From positions 858,501 to 922,500 of the forward strand of contig WPIO01000055.1 of the NCBI GenBank assembly GCA_009760855.2: a stretch of DNA of 64,000 bases, written 5' to 3'. Shown piece by piece: positions 23,682-35,880 of the stretch. This DNA is from Cristatella mucedo. Its lineage: Eukaryota > Bryozoa > Phylactolaemata > Cristatellidae. The stretch's first letter is position 1; each line of letters starts with the position of its first letter. The notes under the pieces are model-generated. The model searched no databases and was not told the DNA's origin. It saw only the letters and a program-made list of their open reading frames with translations. Made by a program: the position numbers and the translations under genes.

Positions 23682-26600
23682 AAAAATTCTCGCCTCCTGA
23701 CATAGAGCGCTCTAACGTGCGTTCTTGTTCGTTGCAGAATTCTTCCGAAAACCGAAGTTCTTGCGAACATCGTATACGGAAACGATACAGCTAAGACCTG
23801 TTTAAAGTTATTCTGATTGTTTTTTGACCGTAGCGCGTAAGAAATTACGTGCCTATGGACATCTAAACGCTTTTCGCTTCGGGCTGCTGGGTCTCCCACG
23901 CCGGCGGCTGCATTAGCTACGCCGGCGGCTAGTAGCATACTTGTTAGTTATGGTCGTCAGCAGCTGCTATCGCTTCGTCATCGTATATCAAATGCATTCC
24001 TAGATATTAATGTTGTTGCTAAGATTCATGAACTATGCATTAACAAAAGGAAAGCACCCCGCAGCCGCCGCGGTGGCCGGAACCGCCAGCTTAGACGCTG
24101 CTCGTTTGGTATTCCTAGCATTGTCTCGAACCGCTTAGCACGCTCCCCCGCATGCGTCACTGTAAATCTCTCAAACTTAGTGGTCATCAGGCCTGTTGTA
24201 ACCCAATCGGCCAGACTTAACGCTTGCCTTTGGAATCCTCGCTCAATGTGCAATAAACCTCTAGTAATAAACGACCTTATTTCTGAAAATGGTATCGACC
24301 TGCTCGCCCTAACTGAAACTTGGCTGAAATCGATAAACTGCCCGACAATTAAAGACGCTACTCCATCTGGTTTCACGTTCTTTCACACCCCTAGATCAAT
24401 CAAAACTGGAGGTGGAGTTGCTATGGTCGTGCGCTCGAAATTCAACTTCAAGCCATTTGCGGTACCCTCGAAGCAGTCTTTTGAATCTATTGTCCTGGTC
24501 TCACCCGAAAACAAGCTACCGATAGTGGCAGTAGTCTATCGCCCACCAGGTACCTAATTCTCCTTTATCTCAGATTTCTCCGATCTCATTTCGATTCTGT
24601 GTGCAAGAAATCGATCCTTCCTCGTTATGGGTGATTTCAACGTTCACTTTGATAACTTATCTGACGCTTTCAGCACCGAATTTCGTACATTGACAGACTC
24701 ATTATCTCTTGTGGCTCATGTGCATGGCCCTACCCACATCAAGGGTCACACACTCGACCAAATTTTCTCATATAACTGCACTTTGTCATCACCAGTTATC
24801 ACCAAATCCTGCTTATCTGACCACATGCAGATCTCATTTAATCTACAGTGTGTGCCCACATTCTCCTCTAAAATAACCTGTGAATCGCGAAACCTCAAGA
24901 CCCTTGACATCGATGCTGTCCGTGCGAGCATATCTGCTTACCTTTGCTGCTCAGTCCTCCCTCCGATCTGTCATCACTGGTAGATTGCTACAACACGACA
25001 CTAGCTGACACGCTCGACGAGTTTGCACCTTTGACAAAGCGCACTGTTCGCCCCCGCCCAGACGGCCTATGGTTTACCACAGACATTAAACTAGCCAAGT
25101 CTACTAAACGAAAGCTTGAAAAGGCATACAAAAGATCCGGACTAACTGTCCATCGACAGGCATATGAAGACTACTGTAGGTCGTACCAATCGATCCTAGC
25201 AAAGGCTAAGTCTAGCTTCTATAGAAACATTGTTGAATCACAGATGCACAATCCAAAAATGCTGATGTCGACAATAAACCATCTCCTCAACCGTTCCCAG
25301 GTTAGCTCCTTACCTGATGATCCTTGTGATGATCTAGCCGATCGCTTCTCTCGATTCTTTGTGCAGAAGATAGACAAAATCAGGGAATCCATCCCTGCGA
25401 TGACAACCTTCCCACTAGAATGCTGTTCCTCGGTTCCTGGCTGCGCCTCAATGTCTGCATTTAAACAGGTCACCAGTGACGTAGTCCTAAAGCTCGTATC
25501 TCAATCAAAGAAGACAACAAGTCCACTGGACCCTATTCCCACTGTCCTGCTCCTACGTTGCATTGATCTGCTGCTGCCATGCATAACCAACATCATTAAT
25601 ATGTCATTAGCCTCAGGTCAGGTCCCAGCACCTTTCAAAAAAGCTGTAGTCAGGCCACTTCTCAAGAAAGCTACACTAGACCAAGAGAACTTAAGCAACT
25701 ACCGCCCAGTCTCCCTTCTACCATTCCTATCAAAGACACTGGAACGGGTCGTGGCAGACCAGCTGAACTCGTATATCGAAACCTCACACCTTGCTAGTAA
25801 GTTCCAGTCTGGCTTTAGAGCTAATCACTCCACAGAGTCAGCATTGCTTCGGGTATACAACGACCTGCTTAGGAATGCAGACATGGGTAGAGTGTCTCTT
25901 CTTGTTTTGCTCGATCTTTCGGCAGCTTTTGATACCATCGATCCCAAAGTTCTTCTAGAGCGCCTCTCATCTCGCCTGGGCATCACTGGCACTGCTCTGC
26001 AGTGGTTCAGGTCCTATCTCAGTGGGAGACTCCAGAGTGTTGACGTGAATGGACAAAGATCATCTGAAGTACCTCTAAAATATGGAGTACCTCAGGGCTC
26101 TGTGCTAGGTCCGGTCCTTTTCACCGTTTATACTCTCCCTCTCGCTGATGTGATTGCCAAGCACAATCTAGGCTTTCACTTCTATGCGGATGACACTCAG
26201 TTGTACCTTTGCTTTGATCCCTCCCAGCCTTCGAGCACCTCAAATTCTCTCAACTCACTTGCTGCATGCATTGATGACATCCGCACATGGATGGCAGCAA
26301 ATTTTCTAAAACTAAACGATGATAAAACTAACTTACTAGTTATGGGCAAACCTAGTGTTATTCAGAAATTGGAAAGGCTGACTTTCAAAATTGGCTCTGC
26401 CAGCATATCTCCAGTTGCATCAGCTCGAAATCTAGGTGTCATATTCCAAAGCGACCTCTCGTTAGACGACCACATCAGCTCCACAGTCAAATCAGCCTAT
26501 TTTCAGCTTCATAACATTGCTAAAATTAGGGCTTGTTTAGATAAGGATACCACGTCCAAGTTGGTCCATGCATTCGTGACATCCCGTCTCGAGTTCTGCA

Positions 26601-27289
26601 ACTCGCTGCTTACTGGCCTACCAGCATGTGCGATCAGGCGATTGCAGCTGGTGCAAAACTCTGCAGGTAGGCTTGTCTGTCGTGAGCGTCGAAGTTGCCA
26701 CATTACTCCACTTCTCGCCGACCTGCACTGGTTACCAGTCAAGCAACGGATTGACTTCAAGGTTTTGTCGCTCACTTTTAGGTCTCTTCATTCTATGGCT
26801 CCAGCCTATCTTTCAGATACACTACCCCATCAGGCAAAGCATCGTACCACTCGCTTTTCGGAATCCAACAGTCTAGAAATACCTCGTACAAACCTTAAAT
26901 CATTGGAGACCGTGCATTTAGCTCGTATGCTCCCAAAGCCTGGAACTCCCTCCCGACCTGCATCAGAACATCCCCTGACCTGACCACATTTAAAAGAAAC
27001 TTAAAAACATACCTATTTAGGACAGCATTTAGTGGGTCCCCGTGATTCGTCCTTGATGTGCTTATGCGTGCTGACACTGTGCATGCTGCCACTAACCACA
27101 TTTGCATGCTGACCCTGTGCATGTTACCCCTAACCATGTTATTCATGTTGTTTGTTTTTCAAGCATGATTTTACTCACCATTCAATTGCGTATCACTTTG
27201 CAGCAAATGTAAAGCGCCTAGAAAGAGATTAAGTTCTCTGAGGGCGCTTTATCAAGTGCAATATTATTATTATTATTATTATTATTAAA
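23682..27289 (+). mobile_element. nearly full-length L2A LINE, inverted partner
   Basis: Near-identical (well above 95% by eye) to the minus copy at 16631-20233. Same order: endonuclease, reverse transcriptase ([13 protein letters not shown]), C-terminal domain, (ATT)n tail. Defects include a premature TAA after VYRPPGT (24556-24558), a 1-bp deletion near 24940 and a frame loss near 26905. The minus copy is intact at these places, so the breaks happened after the copies split. Confidence 0.96.
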
Positions 27290-27704
27290 AAAGAACCGAC
27301 ATTGTATTCAGCGCCTCGACGTTGTCTCGTTTTCGGCAGAACCCTTGCGGTGGCATAAGCTGTGCACGGGTAGAGGTTTGCTTAAGATCTGCCGTCGCTG
27401 CCCCCTCTGGGGGTCGGGGGGGGACGGGAAATTGCCCCTCTACCCGCCCTCCGGCTTCGCCGCTGGGCGGGTGCGACTTTTTAGGTAGGCAGACGATGCG
27501 ATAATGGCTGGCAGACGCTGTTCATTTTTGCTAATCGAGTCACACGAGCTCACTATTAGCCCAGCCCCACCCAAAGATGATTAAGAGTACCGGGATTCAT
27601 TGTTTATACTTTTCTCATGACACCGCAGTTTAATCCGCGTCAGTCATCCTGCGCTGGTCTGTTCTGGTAGCTACAGAGCGGGAGGGATCTAGGATGGTGT
27701 GTGT
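27290..27704. other. no recognised gene
   Basis: Short intergenic stretch with a G-run near 27410. I see no gene or known repeat in it. Confidence 0.35.
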
Positions 27705-27805
27705 GGGATCCAGAGGAGGATCTAGAGGAGGAATCTAGAGGAGGGATCTAGAGGAGGGATCTAGAGGAGGAATCTAGAGGAGGGATCTTGAGGAGGGATA
27801 TAGGA
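27705..27805 (+). repeat. 15-bp minisatellite
   Basis: About six copies of GGATCTAGAGGAGGG with variants (GAATCTAGAGGAGGG, GGATCTTGAGGAGGG). Confidence 0.9.
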
Positions 27806-28002
27806 TGGTGTGAAAGGGAAGCAAATGGAAAGGGACTGGAAAGGGAAGGGAAAGAAAATGAGTGAAGAAGGAAGACTGGGAAATAACGAACCATAGCCTC
27901 AGAATCTATTCCAGGATTTGCCGACCGATAGCCAGCTGTCCGGAAAGACCGGGCAATGGCCGCATACTTATCGGCCTTGTTCCGGGCCGCCGCGAGCGCG
28001 CG

Positions 28003-28049
<47 letters not shown>

Positions 28050-28250
28050 GTGCGCGCGCGCGCACACACACGTACGCACAAACGTACGCACAAACGTACG
28101 CACAAACGCACACACACACGCACACACACACGCATACACACACGCGCACACACACGCGCACACACGCGCACACACACGCGCACACACACGCACGCGCTTA
28201 CGCACGAACACACACACACGCTCACACACTCGCACACACACACACTCAAA
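28003..28250. repeat. (CA)n tract with CGCACA and ACGTACGCACAA variants
   Basis: Starts as pure CA, then becomes higher-order: three copies of ACGTACGCACAA (28070-28105) and many CACGCGCACA units. Alternating purine-pyrimidine throughout. Confidence 0.93.
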
Positions 28251-28857
28251 CAGAGACAGACACTTATCGGGTTAAAAATATATCGTGCTGCTCATAAGCT
28301 TATTTCAGGCTATTTAGTAAGGCTAATTAATATAAGGCTGTAGTTTACTTAAGAGTATTTAATCAGCGGTCGCTAGCTCAGTCTAGTGGTCACTAGTAAA
28401 GTCTGTCGCCAAGCTCTAAGGTCATCGTCGCGGGCAGTACAATACGTACTGTTAGTTTGAATGTTCCCGCCACAACCGGATACTTATGATCGCTCTCTGT
28501 CGCTGTCGCGCCAGCTTGTGGTTGTTGCGGCGCTTCGGGTCAGGGGTCAATCTGATCTATCTTGCACCTTCTCGAGCTTTGTAACCAAGGGCGTAAGCAA
28601 AGATTTTTGGCGTGGTAGGTGCAAATCTCGACGACGACACGGGTAGAATAAGATGGAGGACTTTTCTTCAAAAGCTGCTCTCAGAAACCCGTAATCCTCT
28701 TTAAAAACATGCTATTTTAAAATTAATCAGTATTTTGACTATTACTAGTAATTATTATTAACATTATTATTATTATACTATTATTATCAGTATTTGAACA
28801 ATTGCAATTTTATCAAGTTAATAACTTAATTCTTAAAACGTTTGGAATTTAATGTAA
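28251..28857. other. AT-rich spacer, no gene
   Basis: Contains an ATTATT-rich simple region at about 28740-28800. Nothing else is recognised. Confidence 0.35.
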
Positions 28858-29400
28858 TGTTCCTACATCCATAACTCCGTAAAGCTAAAAAGAAAGACTA
28901 TATGGATATTATGCAGGAGAGTTTTGTATAGAGCACTCAAAGCCTAAGCGGATTTCGATACGCGTTCGGAAGCCAACGGACAAAATTTCACTAAACATAG
29001 AGACAATGAAAAGCATAGATGAGTCATGAAGACAGTTATAAGTAGCACATAAGTAGCAGCTCATAACGGCTGGAAAGCACATGACACAGTCGGCAGTAGG
29101 AGAGTAGACGTCGTTGCGCAAGAATTGCGGAAATGAGTTCTATAGTCTTAGACCTGTAGAGCAACAGCTTCTGTCACCAAAACGATTTTTAAGCGGAGGA
29201 ATGGAGCACCGAATTTATTTCTCACAGAGAACCCGAGGGCTGCAGGAGGAGGCTGAAACTGTTGCAGCAGTTCAGCTAGGTGCCAAGGAGTCAAGCCGTG
29301 GCGGGCCTTGTGGGACAGCGTAAAAACTTTGCCATGTATCTGTTTATCAACCGGCAGCCATCCTAGCTCGTTTCGCAAACGAGACACGCAAATCCTGCTG
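28858..29400 (-). mobile_element. L2B LINE 3' fragment
   Basis: The minus strand encodes degraded LGWLPVDKQIHGKVFTL and LAELLQQFQP and carries the L2B 3' UTR blocks shared with 46.0-46.4 and 63.6-64 kb. Confidence 0.87.
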
Positions 29401-29491
29401 GGGATTATTTATTAGATAGGTGATAGCTGGGTAGATAGATATTAAAAGCTATTAGAAAGATATTAGATAGCTGATTAGATAGATATTAGAT

Positions 29492-30349
29492 AATAATAAT
29501 AATAATAATAATAATTCACTTGATAAAGCGCCCTCAGAGAACTCAATCTCTCTCTAGGCGCTTTACATTTGCTGTAAAGTGAAATGCAATTGAATGGTAA
29601 GTAAAATCATGCTTGAAAAACAAAACAAACGAAATGAATAATATGGTTAGGGGTGACATGCACAGGGTCAGCATGCAAATGTGGTTAGTGGCAGCATGCA
29701 CAGTGTCAGCACGCATAAGCACATCAAGGACGAATCACAGGGACCCACTGAATGCTGTCCTAAATAGGTGTGTTTTAAAGTTTCTTTTAAATGTGGTCAG
29801 GTCAGGGGATGTTCTGACGCAGGTCGGGAGAGAGTTTCAGGCATTGGGAGCATACGAACTAAATGCACGGTCTCCAAAGGATTTAAGGTTTGTATGAGGT
29901 ATTTCTAGACAGTTGGATTCCGAAAAGCGGGTGGTACGATGCTTGGCCTGATGGGGTAGTATATCTGACAGATAGGCTGGAGCCATAGAATGAAGGGACC
30001 TAAAAATGTGTGACAAAACCTTGAAGTCAATCCGTTGCTTGACTGGTAGCCAGTGCAGGTCGGCGAGAAGTGGAGTAATGTGGCAACTGCGACGCTCACG
30101 ACAGACAAGCCTTGCTGCAGAGTTTTGCACCAGCTGCAATCGCCTGATCGCACATGCTGGTAGGCCAGTAAGCAGCGAGTTGCAGAAGTCGAGACGGGAT
30201 GTCACGAATGCATGGACCGACTTGGACGTGGTATCTTTATCTAAACAAGCCCGAATTTTAGCAATATTATGAAGCTGAAAATAGGCGGATTTGACTGTGG
30301 AGCTGATATGGTCGTCTAACGAGAGGTCGCTTTGGAATATGACACCTAG
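29492..30349 (-). mobile_element. L2A LINE 3' fragment in a GATA-type simple repeat
   Basis: (AAT)n tail, 3' UTR and C-terminal domain (AWNSLP region lost to frameshift; [20 protein letters not shown] intact), 5'-truncated at GACACCTAGAT. Both flanks contain GATAGCTGATTAGATAGATA, so the insertion sits inside, or duplicated, a GATA-rich tract. Confidence 0.9.
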
Positions 30350-30399
30350 ATAGCTGATAGATATCAGATAGCTGATTAGATAGATATAACCAAAAGAGT

Positions 30400-31560
30400 T
30401 CAGCTGAAAATTATCTCCACTTTATGAACGAACACGCCGCTATGTCTCGCTGGCGATGGTACTTAGTCTTGATACGTTCCTTGGTTAACAGTTATCATGT
30501 CCACTAGCTTGCTGGTAACCCTCGCACGCGAGATCGGCTCATCACCCTCATGATCGCTGATCGCGCACATGCAGCGAAAAGTTCATCCAGGCGTTTGTCA
30601 GCGCTTCTCCTAGCACTCGCTGCCACCGAGGTGACTCCTACCCGGCAAGCCGCGCAGCTTCCGCCGCGCAGCTTCCGTCGCGAGCCGATCGTTTGCGGAG
30701 GACCGGCGAAGCGATCTCTACAGCTCTAGCTCATTCGCCCGAGCATTGCTCAGCGCACTGGCAAGCTCCCTGGCCGGTGACGGCGTATCGGCAGGCGTTG
30801 TTGCCAGCTCGTACGTCACTTCCGCTCAGGCAAAAGCCGCGGATATACCGTTGGCAGGCGGAAGCTGCTGTTGCCGACGCGACTTCGTGCGCCCAATTCG
30901 CTGCTGCCTCTGGCTGCGCGGCGCGGGCCGCGCCACGTCGCCGCGTGAGCGACTGTTTCACGCCTGTTTCGCTGACCTCGCGCAGCCTCGTTGCTGCGCG
31001 AGGTCAGCGAGAGGCGTGAAGGTCAGCGTGAGGTCAGCGAGAGGCCCGCAGCCTCGTTGCTGCGCCGCCCGCCGTTGCGGCGCGTCTCCGATCGATCTCC
31101 GTGCCCAGCGCCTCATCGCGTTTCTATGCTCTCAGCCGTGACTTCCGTCGCCGACTTTTCTACAGCCTTGACACTCTATGCTTCCCTGGCCGAGTCTGGC
31201 GCAGCAGCGTTCGGTGACGGTGCGGTCCCTGCCGCTGCCGCCGCTGACGTCCCCGTTTTCTCTAGCAAACTTCGCGTACTGTAACTCTGGCAGTCGATGG
31301 CGGATACATCCGGGCGATGCTGGGCCGGAAGCATAAGCTGCATGGGCTCGCAGGCGCTGCTCGCATCCTCATCCCGTGGCTTTTCCTTGTAAGTTCTTTA
31401 GTGCGAAATGGCGTACACAGAATATTTCCTCATCGTCTCAGCGTACTCTTCCCGAATTCTCAAGAAGTACGACGGAAAAGCGCGGTGATTGTTTGTGAAA
31501 CGCCGGCAGCGAGATCTCGCCAAATCCTCAGTAAGCAGCTACCGTGCTTGTGCTAACGGG
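30400..31560. other. GC-rich stretch with unresolved ORFs
   Basis: Apart from the hairpin at 30971-31008, overlapping frames exist on both strands (for example 30746-31141 plus). None shows a domain, and I do not call a gene. Confidence 0.3.
30971..31008. other. perfect 15-bp stem, 8-nt loop inverted repeat
   Basis: GCTGACCTCGCGCAG and its exact complement CTGCGCGAGGTCAGC flank the loop CCTCGTTG. Related GTCAGCGAGAGGC units repeat just downstream. Confidence 0.85.
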
Positions 31561-31680
31561 TGCTTTACGGCCGACCGAGTTCAAGAGCTCTAGAATCGTC
31601 GCAGCCGTTCAGCGAAAAGGTCGAAGAAAGCGGCCGGCATACGATGAGCCATCGCTGAGCGCTTCCGGTAAATGCTGAGC

Positions 31681-31975
31681 TTCCGTCAATATTCCGTCGA
31701 TCTTTTGTCGATCTTTTGTCGATCTTCCGTCGATCTTCTGTCGATCGTCCATCGATCTTTTGTCGATATTCCATTGATCTTCCGTCGACCTTCCATCGAT
31801 CTTTTGTCGTTCTTCCGTCGATCGTCCATCAATCATCCGTCGATATTCCATCGATCTTCCATCGATCTTTTGTCGATCTTCCGCCGATCTTCCGCCGATC
31901 GTCCATCGATCTTCCGTCGATAGTCCATCGATCTTCCGTCGATCGTCCATCGATCTTCCATCGATCTTCCGTCGA
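31681..31975. repeat. 11-bp minisatellite, about 27 copies
   Basis: Tandem TCGATCTTCCG units with variants TCGATCTTTTG, TCGATCGTCCA and TCGATATTCCA. Because 11 is not a multiple of 3, each strand cycles through frames with a 33-bp period, giving an 11-residue peptide repeat such as EDRRKIDGRST on the minus strand. Confidence 0.95.
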
Positions 31976-32135
31976 GCTGCCGCTGCTGCTTTAACTGAGT
32001 GCCCTTCTCCCGTGGCTGCGGCTGAGGGTCGTCGAGGTCGTGCTCGCGTCCTTGGTCGCGCTCGCCCGACGTGCCGTCGCGTCGTGCCGTCACCGGCTGC
32101 CGCTGGCCTTCAGCAGCCTTGGCTCTTTTCAGGCC

Positions 32136-32486
32136 TTAGGCCGGCGGTCGGCGAGTTGAAGCAGGCGCCACGACTGCCGGAGGACTAGGGAAGGCGGTGA
32201 TCGTTGGCTCCGACGGCGACATGTAGTCCTCCTGCTGACCGCCGCCGCCGCCTCTCGCCGCAGACTCGCAGCCGCCGCCTCGCGCCGCAGGCTCGCAGCC
32301 GCCGCAAGAAGAAAGCGCCTCTGACGGAATCGAGGCGATCGCTGCACGTCGTCGCCGCGCGACAGGATCGCGAGGCGAAGCTCGCGTCGCGACCGAAAGC
32401 CTCTCAAACGCTACTCCGACGCTGACTAGAAGCCAGCCGAAGAAGACGCGGCGCATGGCTCTGCGTCGCAGCTGTGTTGCAGACAT
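32136..32486 (-). CDS. hypothetical protein with hydrophobic N-terminus
   Basis: A 116-codon frame from a true ATG. Residues 11-27 (MRRVFFGWLLVSVGVAF) look like a signal peptide or anchor. The rest is Ala/Arg/Ser-rich with two repeated CEPAARGGG/CESAARGGG units and a PPAVVAPASTRRPPA end. No family is recognised. It may be a first exon or a chance frame. Confidence 0.28.
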   Translation of the reverse strand: MSATQLRRRAMRRVFFGWLLVSVGVAFERLSVATRASPRDPVARRRRAAIASIPSEALSSCGGCEPAARGGGCESAARGGGGGQQEDYMSPSEPTITAFPSPPAVVAPASTRRPPA

Positions 32487-32545
32487 CAGCGACCCGAGCT
32501 CACGAAAGTTAATTGCCGAAAGCTGTTCGAGCTGCCTTGCATTGT

Positions 32546-32700
32546 ATACAATTCATTTGTATAGCGCCCCGAATGGAACTTAATCTCTAATTAGGCGCTT
32601 CGAATACGGCGCGGGGCTTGAGTCCACGACCTAGGTCGTTGGAAACACTCTCATTGACCTTGATCGGGGCGAGCACCTTAGCCAATGGGCCAAACCGGGG
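32546..32700 (-). mobile_element. SINE1 (tRNA-derived, L2A tail)
   Basis: Starts with the L2A-like tail (TATAGCGCCCC..ACTTAATCTCTA) and reaches a degenerate B-box (GGGCTTGAGTCC) and A-box region (TTAGCCAATGGGCC). Confidence 0.75.
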
Positions 32701-32819
32701 CGGCATAACGAGTAGCGCTCGCCGTCGTAGCGTTGGGTCAACTCTCTCGGGCTACCTATCCGTCCGTCTTGCTCTCATTCTCACCCGTCTCCATCTCCGT
32801 ATCTCGGCGTTCACTCTTC

Positions 32820-32825
<6 letters not shown>

Positions 32826-32860
<35 letters not shown>

Positions 32861-32892
32861 TCGCTCTCTCTGCCCCTCTTTCTCTCACCCCT
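32826..32892. repeat. (CT)n microsatellite
   Basis: Short CT tract with GCTCTC interruptions inside a longer pyrimidine-rich region. Confidence 0.88.
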
Positions 32893-33399
32893 CCGTACTC
32901 TCGCTATCTCCGTCTCTCCATCTCTCTGTCTGTGTTTTTTTTCTGGAGGTAATCATCGCTCGCTCTTCAGTCTTCTATCCATATGGTGGTGACCGCAGCG
33001 ATCCCGCTCGATTCCAACGATTAAGTATGACCCATTACAAATAAAGTAGTTTCGTAAAGCACAAATTACAACCCTGGCTGCACCCAGAACTGTGGGTAGA
33101 GCGTATGAGCCAATTTCTCCGCCATTCCGCTCGCCAGGTTCGAAAGAGAAAATTGCCGGCAAAGTGCCGCTAAGCGCCACAAATGGGCGAGGCCGGATAG
33201 CCGGCTGGCGGACCTTCCGGTCTATTTTCTCGAAAGCGCCAAAGTGGAATGCCACACGCTTCGCGCAACCCGATCAATTTTAAGCTTCGTGCATGGCTCA
33301 TGCTTGCGGCAATTTGCAGAGTCAATCGTGCGACCCGTCCGCACCCGCCACTCAAAACGTGGCCGCTTCGGCCGATAACCGCCTCCCCGAGCGGCGGCG

Positions 33400-34640
33400 G
33401 CGGCATTAGCCACAGCCCGCACGCCGAGCAGCTAGGTCGTTCGGGGTTCGCGCGTCCGTCTCGCTCCGGCCGCCGTCGTCGGTTCGAGCGGCGCGCGAGA
33501 ACGCAGACCTGTCCGACGCCGCAGCTGAGAGGCGTGCGCTCCGACGCCGCCGCCGTTCGGTGGAGCTGGCAGGACGCGCGCGCCGCGCGAGCGCCAGCTC
33601 GCAGCCAACGCCGAGCGAAGCAGCCGAAGCTGCGGCCGCCCTCTCGCGGCCGCGCCGCTCGCTCGCTCGCGTCTCACCCGACGTCCTCGCAGCCTGTGCT
33701 CAGCAGCTGCGCTCGCCGCAGCTGGTGGCTCGTCGCGGGCAGACCGGCCGGCGGCGAGTCTCCGCCGTCGCTGCCGCCGAACTCAAAGTTTCGAACGCGA
33801 ACTCTCGCGGCGGCCATTTCCGCGAGTCGATCCTCGTACGCGCGCGCGTCCGCCGGGCAGCCGTCGAAGACGCCGTCGCGGCGCTCCGTTCGGCGGCTCG
33901 CGCGGCTCGCGAGCGAGCTGACCGAACGCGAGAGCCAGCTAGCCGCGGCCGCGGCCGTGGGCCGAGCGGCGGCGGCGGCGGCGGAGCTGCTCGCGACGGC
34001 TCCGTGTGTGCGTAGCGAATAAAGACCCGCTTCTCGCACAAAGGCGGACGGCTCGGAGATCTGCCTGCAAAACAAACGCCGGACGAGAGTGCCACTCAAG
34101 CGCGCACGAGCGGCACTTTGGCCGACTCCTGATCGACGCCGGCGCTTTCAAATTCACGCCGGCGTGAATGCGGAGGGGTGAGCGAAAGCGCGCGCGCGCT
34201 TCGCTGGCGGGCGCAGAGCGGTTAATGCAGCCGCGCGCGCTCGCGGCCGCCTCAGCGCGGCGCTGGTCACCCGGAGAGGGGGCCTATAGCTGAAGGCGGT
34301 GGCGGCGGCAGCGGCGTCAATGAAATCGCGCTTCGCGGCGGTAATGATTTCACGCGCGAGGAGAGCGCGCAAGCGCAAATGGGTCAGCCGGGCGCTCTCA
34401 TTTCGCTCGCGCACGCTCGCTCGGGGTTCTTCTTCCGCGCACGCTCCCGCTCGCTCTCGCTCGCAGCGGCTCCCAGCGGCGGCGAACCAGCGAATGCACG
34501 CACAGAATGGCCGCACCGTTGCAGATGGTGTCTTCGAGTAGACACGTGTGTTACAAGCGCGTAGCGGCGAGCGCTCAGCGCCGTGGACGCTGCCACGTGG
34601 CAGCAGGCAGCGCCTCAAAGGGGCACCGATTGCAGTTAGG
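33400..34640. other. CpG-rich island, no resolved gene
   Basis: Very GC- and CpG-rich, with overlapping long frames on both strands. The plus frame 33249-34022 begins at ATG and ends just upstream of an AATAAA; the stretch RLARLASELTERESQLAAA near its end has coiled-coil character. The minus frames overlap it fully. I cannot decide which, if any, is coding. A promoter island is equally likely. Confidence 0.35.
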
Positions 34641-34799
34641 CTCAGACCTTATATATTGGCTGGCTAGGCCGCTTTACATGCGCATGTCGCACAGACATCT
34701 TGTGAGCTCGTAATCGTGGGATGTGGCTCGATTGAAACGTTTGAACGGCCAAAGCTGTTAGGTTGCGAAAACGCGATTGAGTTTATTAACGGGGAGGGA

Positions 34800-34965
34800 A
34801 TTTAAAAAATAAATACTATCTAATTTAACAGCCACTTTGTATAGCTACAGAGAAGTTTTTGAGGCTATCACCAGCGCTTGCAGTCGCGATAAGGAATTAC
34901 GCACCGCAGGATTCGAACCCACGTGAAAAGCAACCGCCTTACTTAGTGTGCCATCTCTGCGGTTG
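34800..34965 (-). mobile_element. SINE2 (tRNA-derived)
   Basis: The minus strand has a pol III A-box-like TGGCACACTAAGTAAGG and B-box-like GGTTCGAATCC, followed by the SINE2 body (GGCTGTTAAATTAG end). Confidence 0.82.
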
Positions 34966-34969
34966 TGTT

Positions 34970-35195
34970 GGTCCTGAGCTGCTACTTCTATGCTACTCAC
35001 TACATTAACTGCTCTCCTGACTCTGCTATGCTTCCCACTTTCTCTTGGTTGCGTGAGACGAAGTCTGTTGGCTACCGAATGCGTACCGAAAGCAGCTTAG
35101 GCTGTGAGAGTGCGCTATACAAAACTCTCCTGCGTAACGCCTACGTGGTCTTTATGACTTTGTGGAGTTACAGACGGAGATACGGAGATACATCC
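34970..35195 (+). mobile_element. L2B LINE 3' tail fragment
   Basis: TCTGTTGGCTACCGAATGCG, TACAAAACTCTCCTGCGTAA and CAGACGGAGATAC are shared with other L2B tails. Confidence 0.83.
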
Positions 35196-35337
35196 CGGCT
35201 CACCAAATTGTGATTATTAGGAGCCAAATATGTGATGTTCTATGGTTTAGAATATATGCAATCCAGATTCAAGATATATTGAGCCAGTTGTAGTTTGGAT
35301 ATTCGAACTAATGAGTTGCAAGATGTGGCTGCTACTG

Positions 35338-35880
35338 GTGTAGGCCAGTCAAGCAACGCATCGACTTCAAGGTTATGTCGCTCACTTTTAGGTCCCTCCA
35401 TTCTTTGGCTCCAGCCTACTTATCAGATCTAATCCCCTAACTGGTCAAGCATCGTACCACCCGCTTTTCGGAATCGAACTGTTAACCTAAACCTAGTAAA
35501 AACCTCAAATCCTTCTGAGATCATGCCGTCAGTTCGTATGCTCTCAGAGCCTAGAACTCACTCTCGACTTGCGTCACGACGTCCCCTGACTTGGCCAAGT
35601 TTTAAAAAGAACCTAAAAACGCACCTATTTATGACAGTATTTAGTGGGTCCCTGTGATTCGTCCTTAATGTGCTTATGCGTGTTGACACTGTGCATGCTG
35701 CCGCTCACAACGCTTGCATGCCGACCCTGTGCATATCATCCCTAGCCATGTTATACTTGTTGTTTATCGATCATGCTACCACACACCACGTGATCGTGTT
35801 TCCCTTACAGCAAATGAAAAACACATAAAAAGAGATTGATTTCTCTGAAGGGGCTTTATCAAGTGTGTTATTGTTATTTC
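35338..35880 (+). mobile_element. L2A LINE 3' fragment, degraded
   Basis: GGCCAGTCAAGCAACGCATC through the C-terminal domain and 3' UTR to the hairpin AGAGATTGATTTCTCT. Several frameshifts. Confidence 0.88.

Noticed and set aside
27748-28343. HTHTHT/VCVCVC frames
   Set aside because: Translations of a CA microsatellite.
31609-31950. Arg/Asp-rich repeat protein (RKIDGRS units)
   Set aside because: Explained by the 11-bp minisatellite; no flanking coding evidence and the unit is not a multiple of three.
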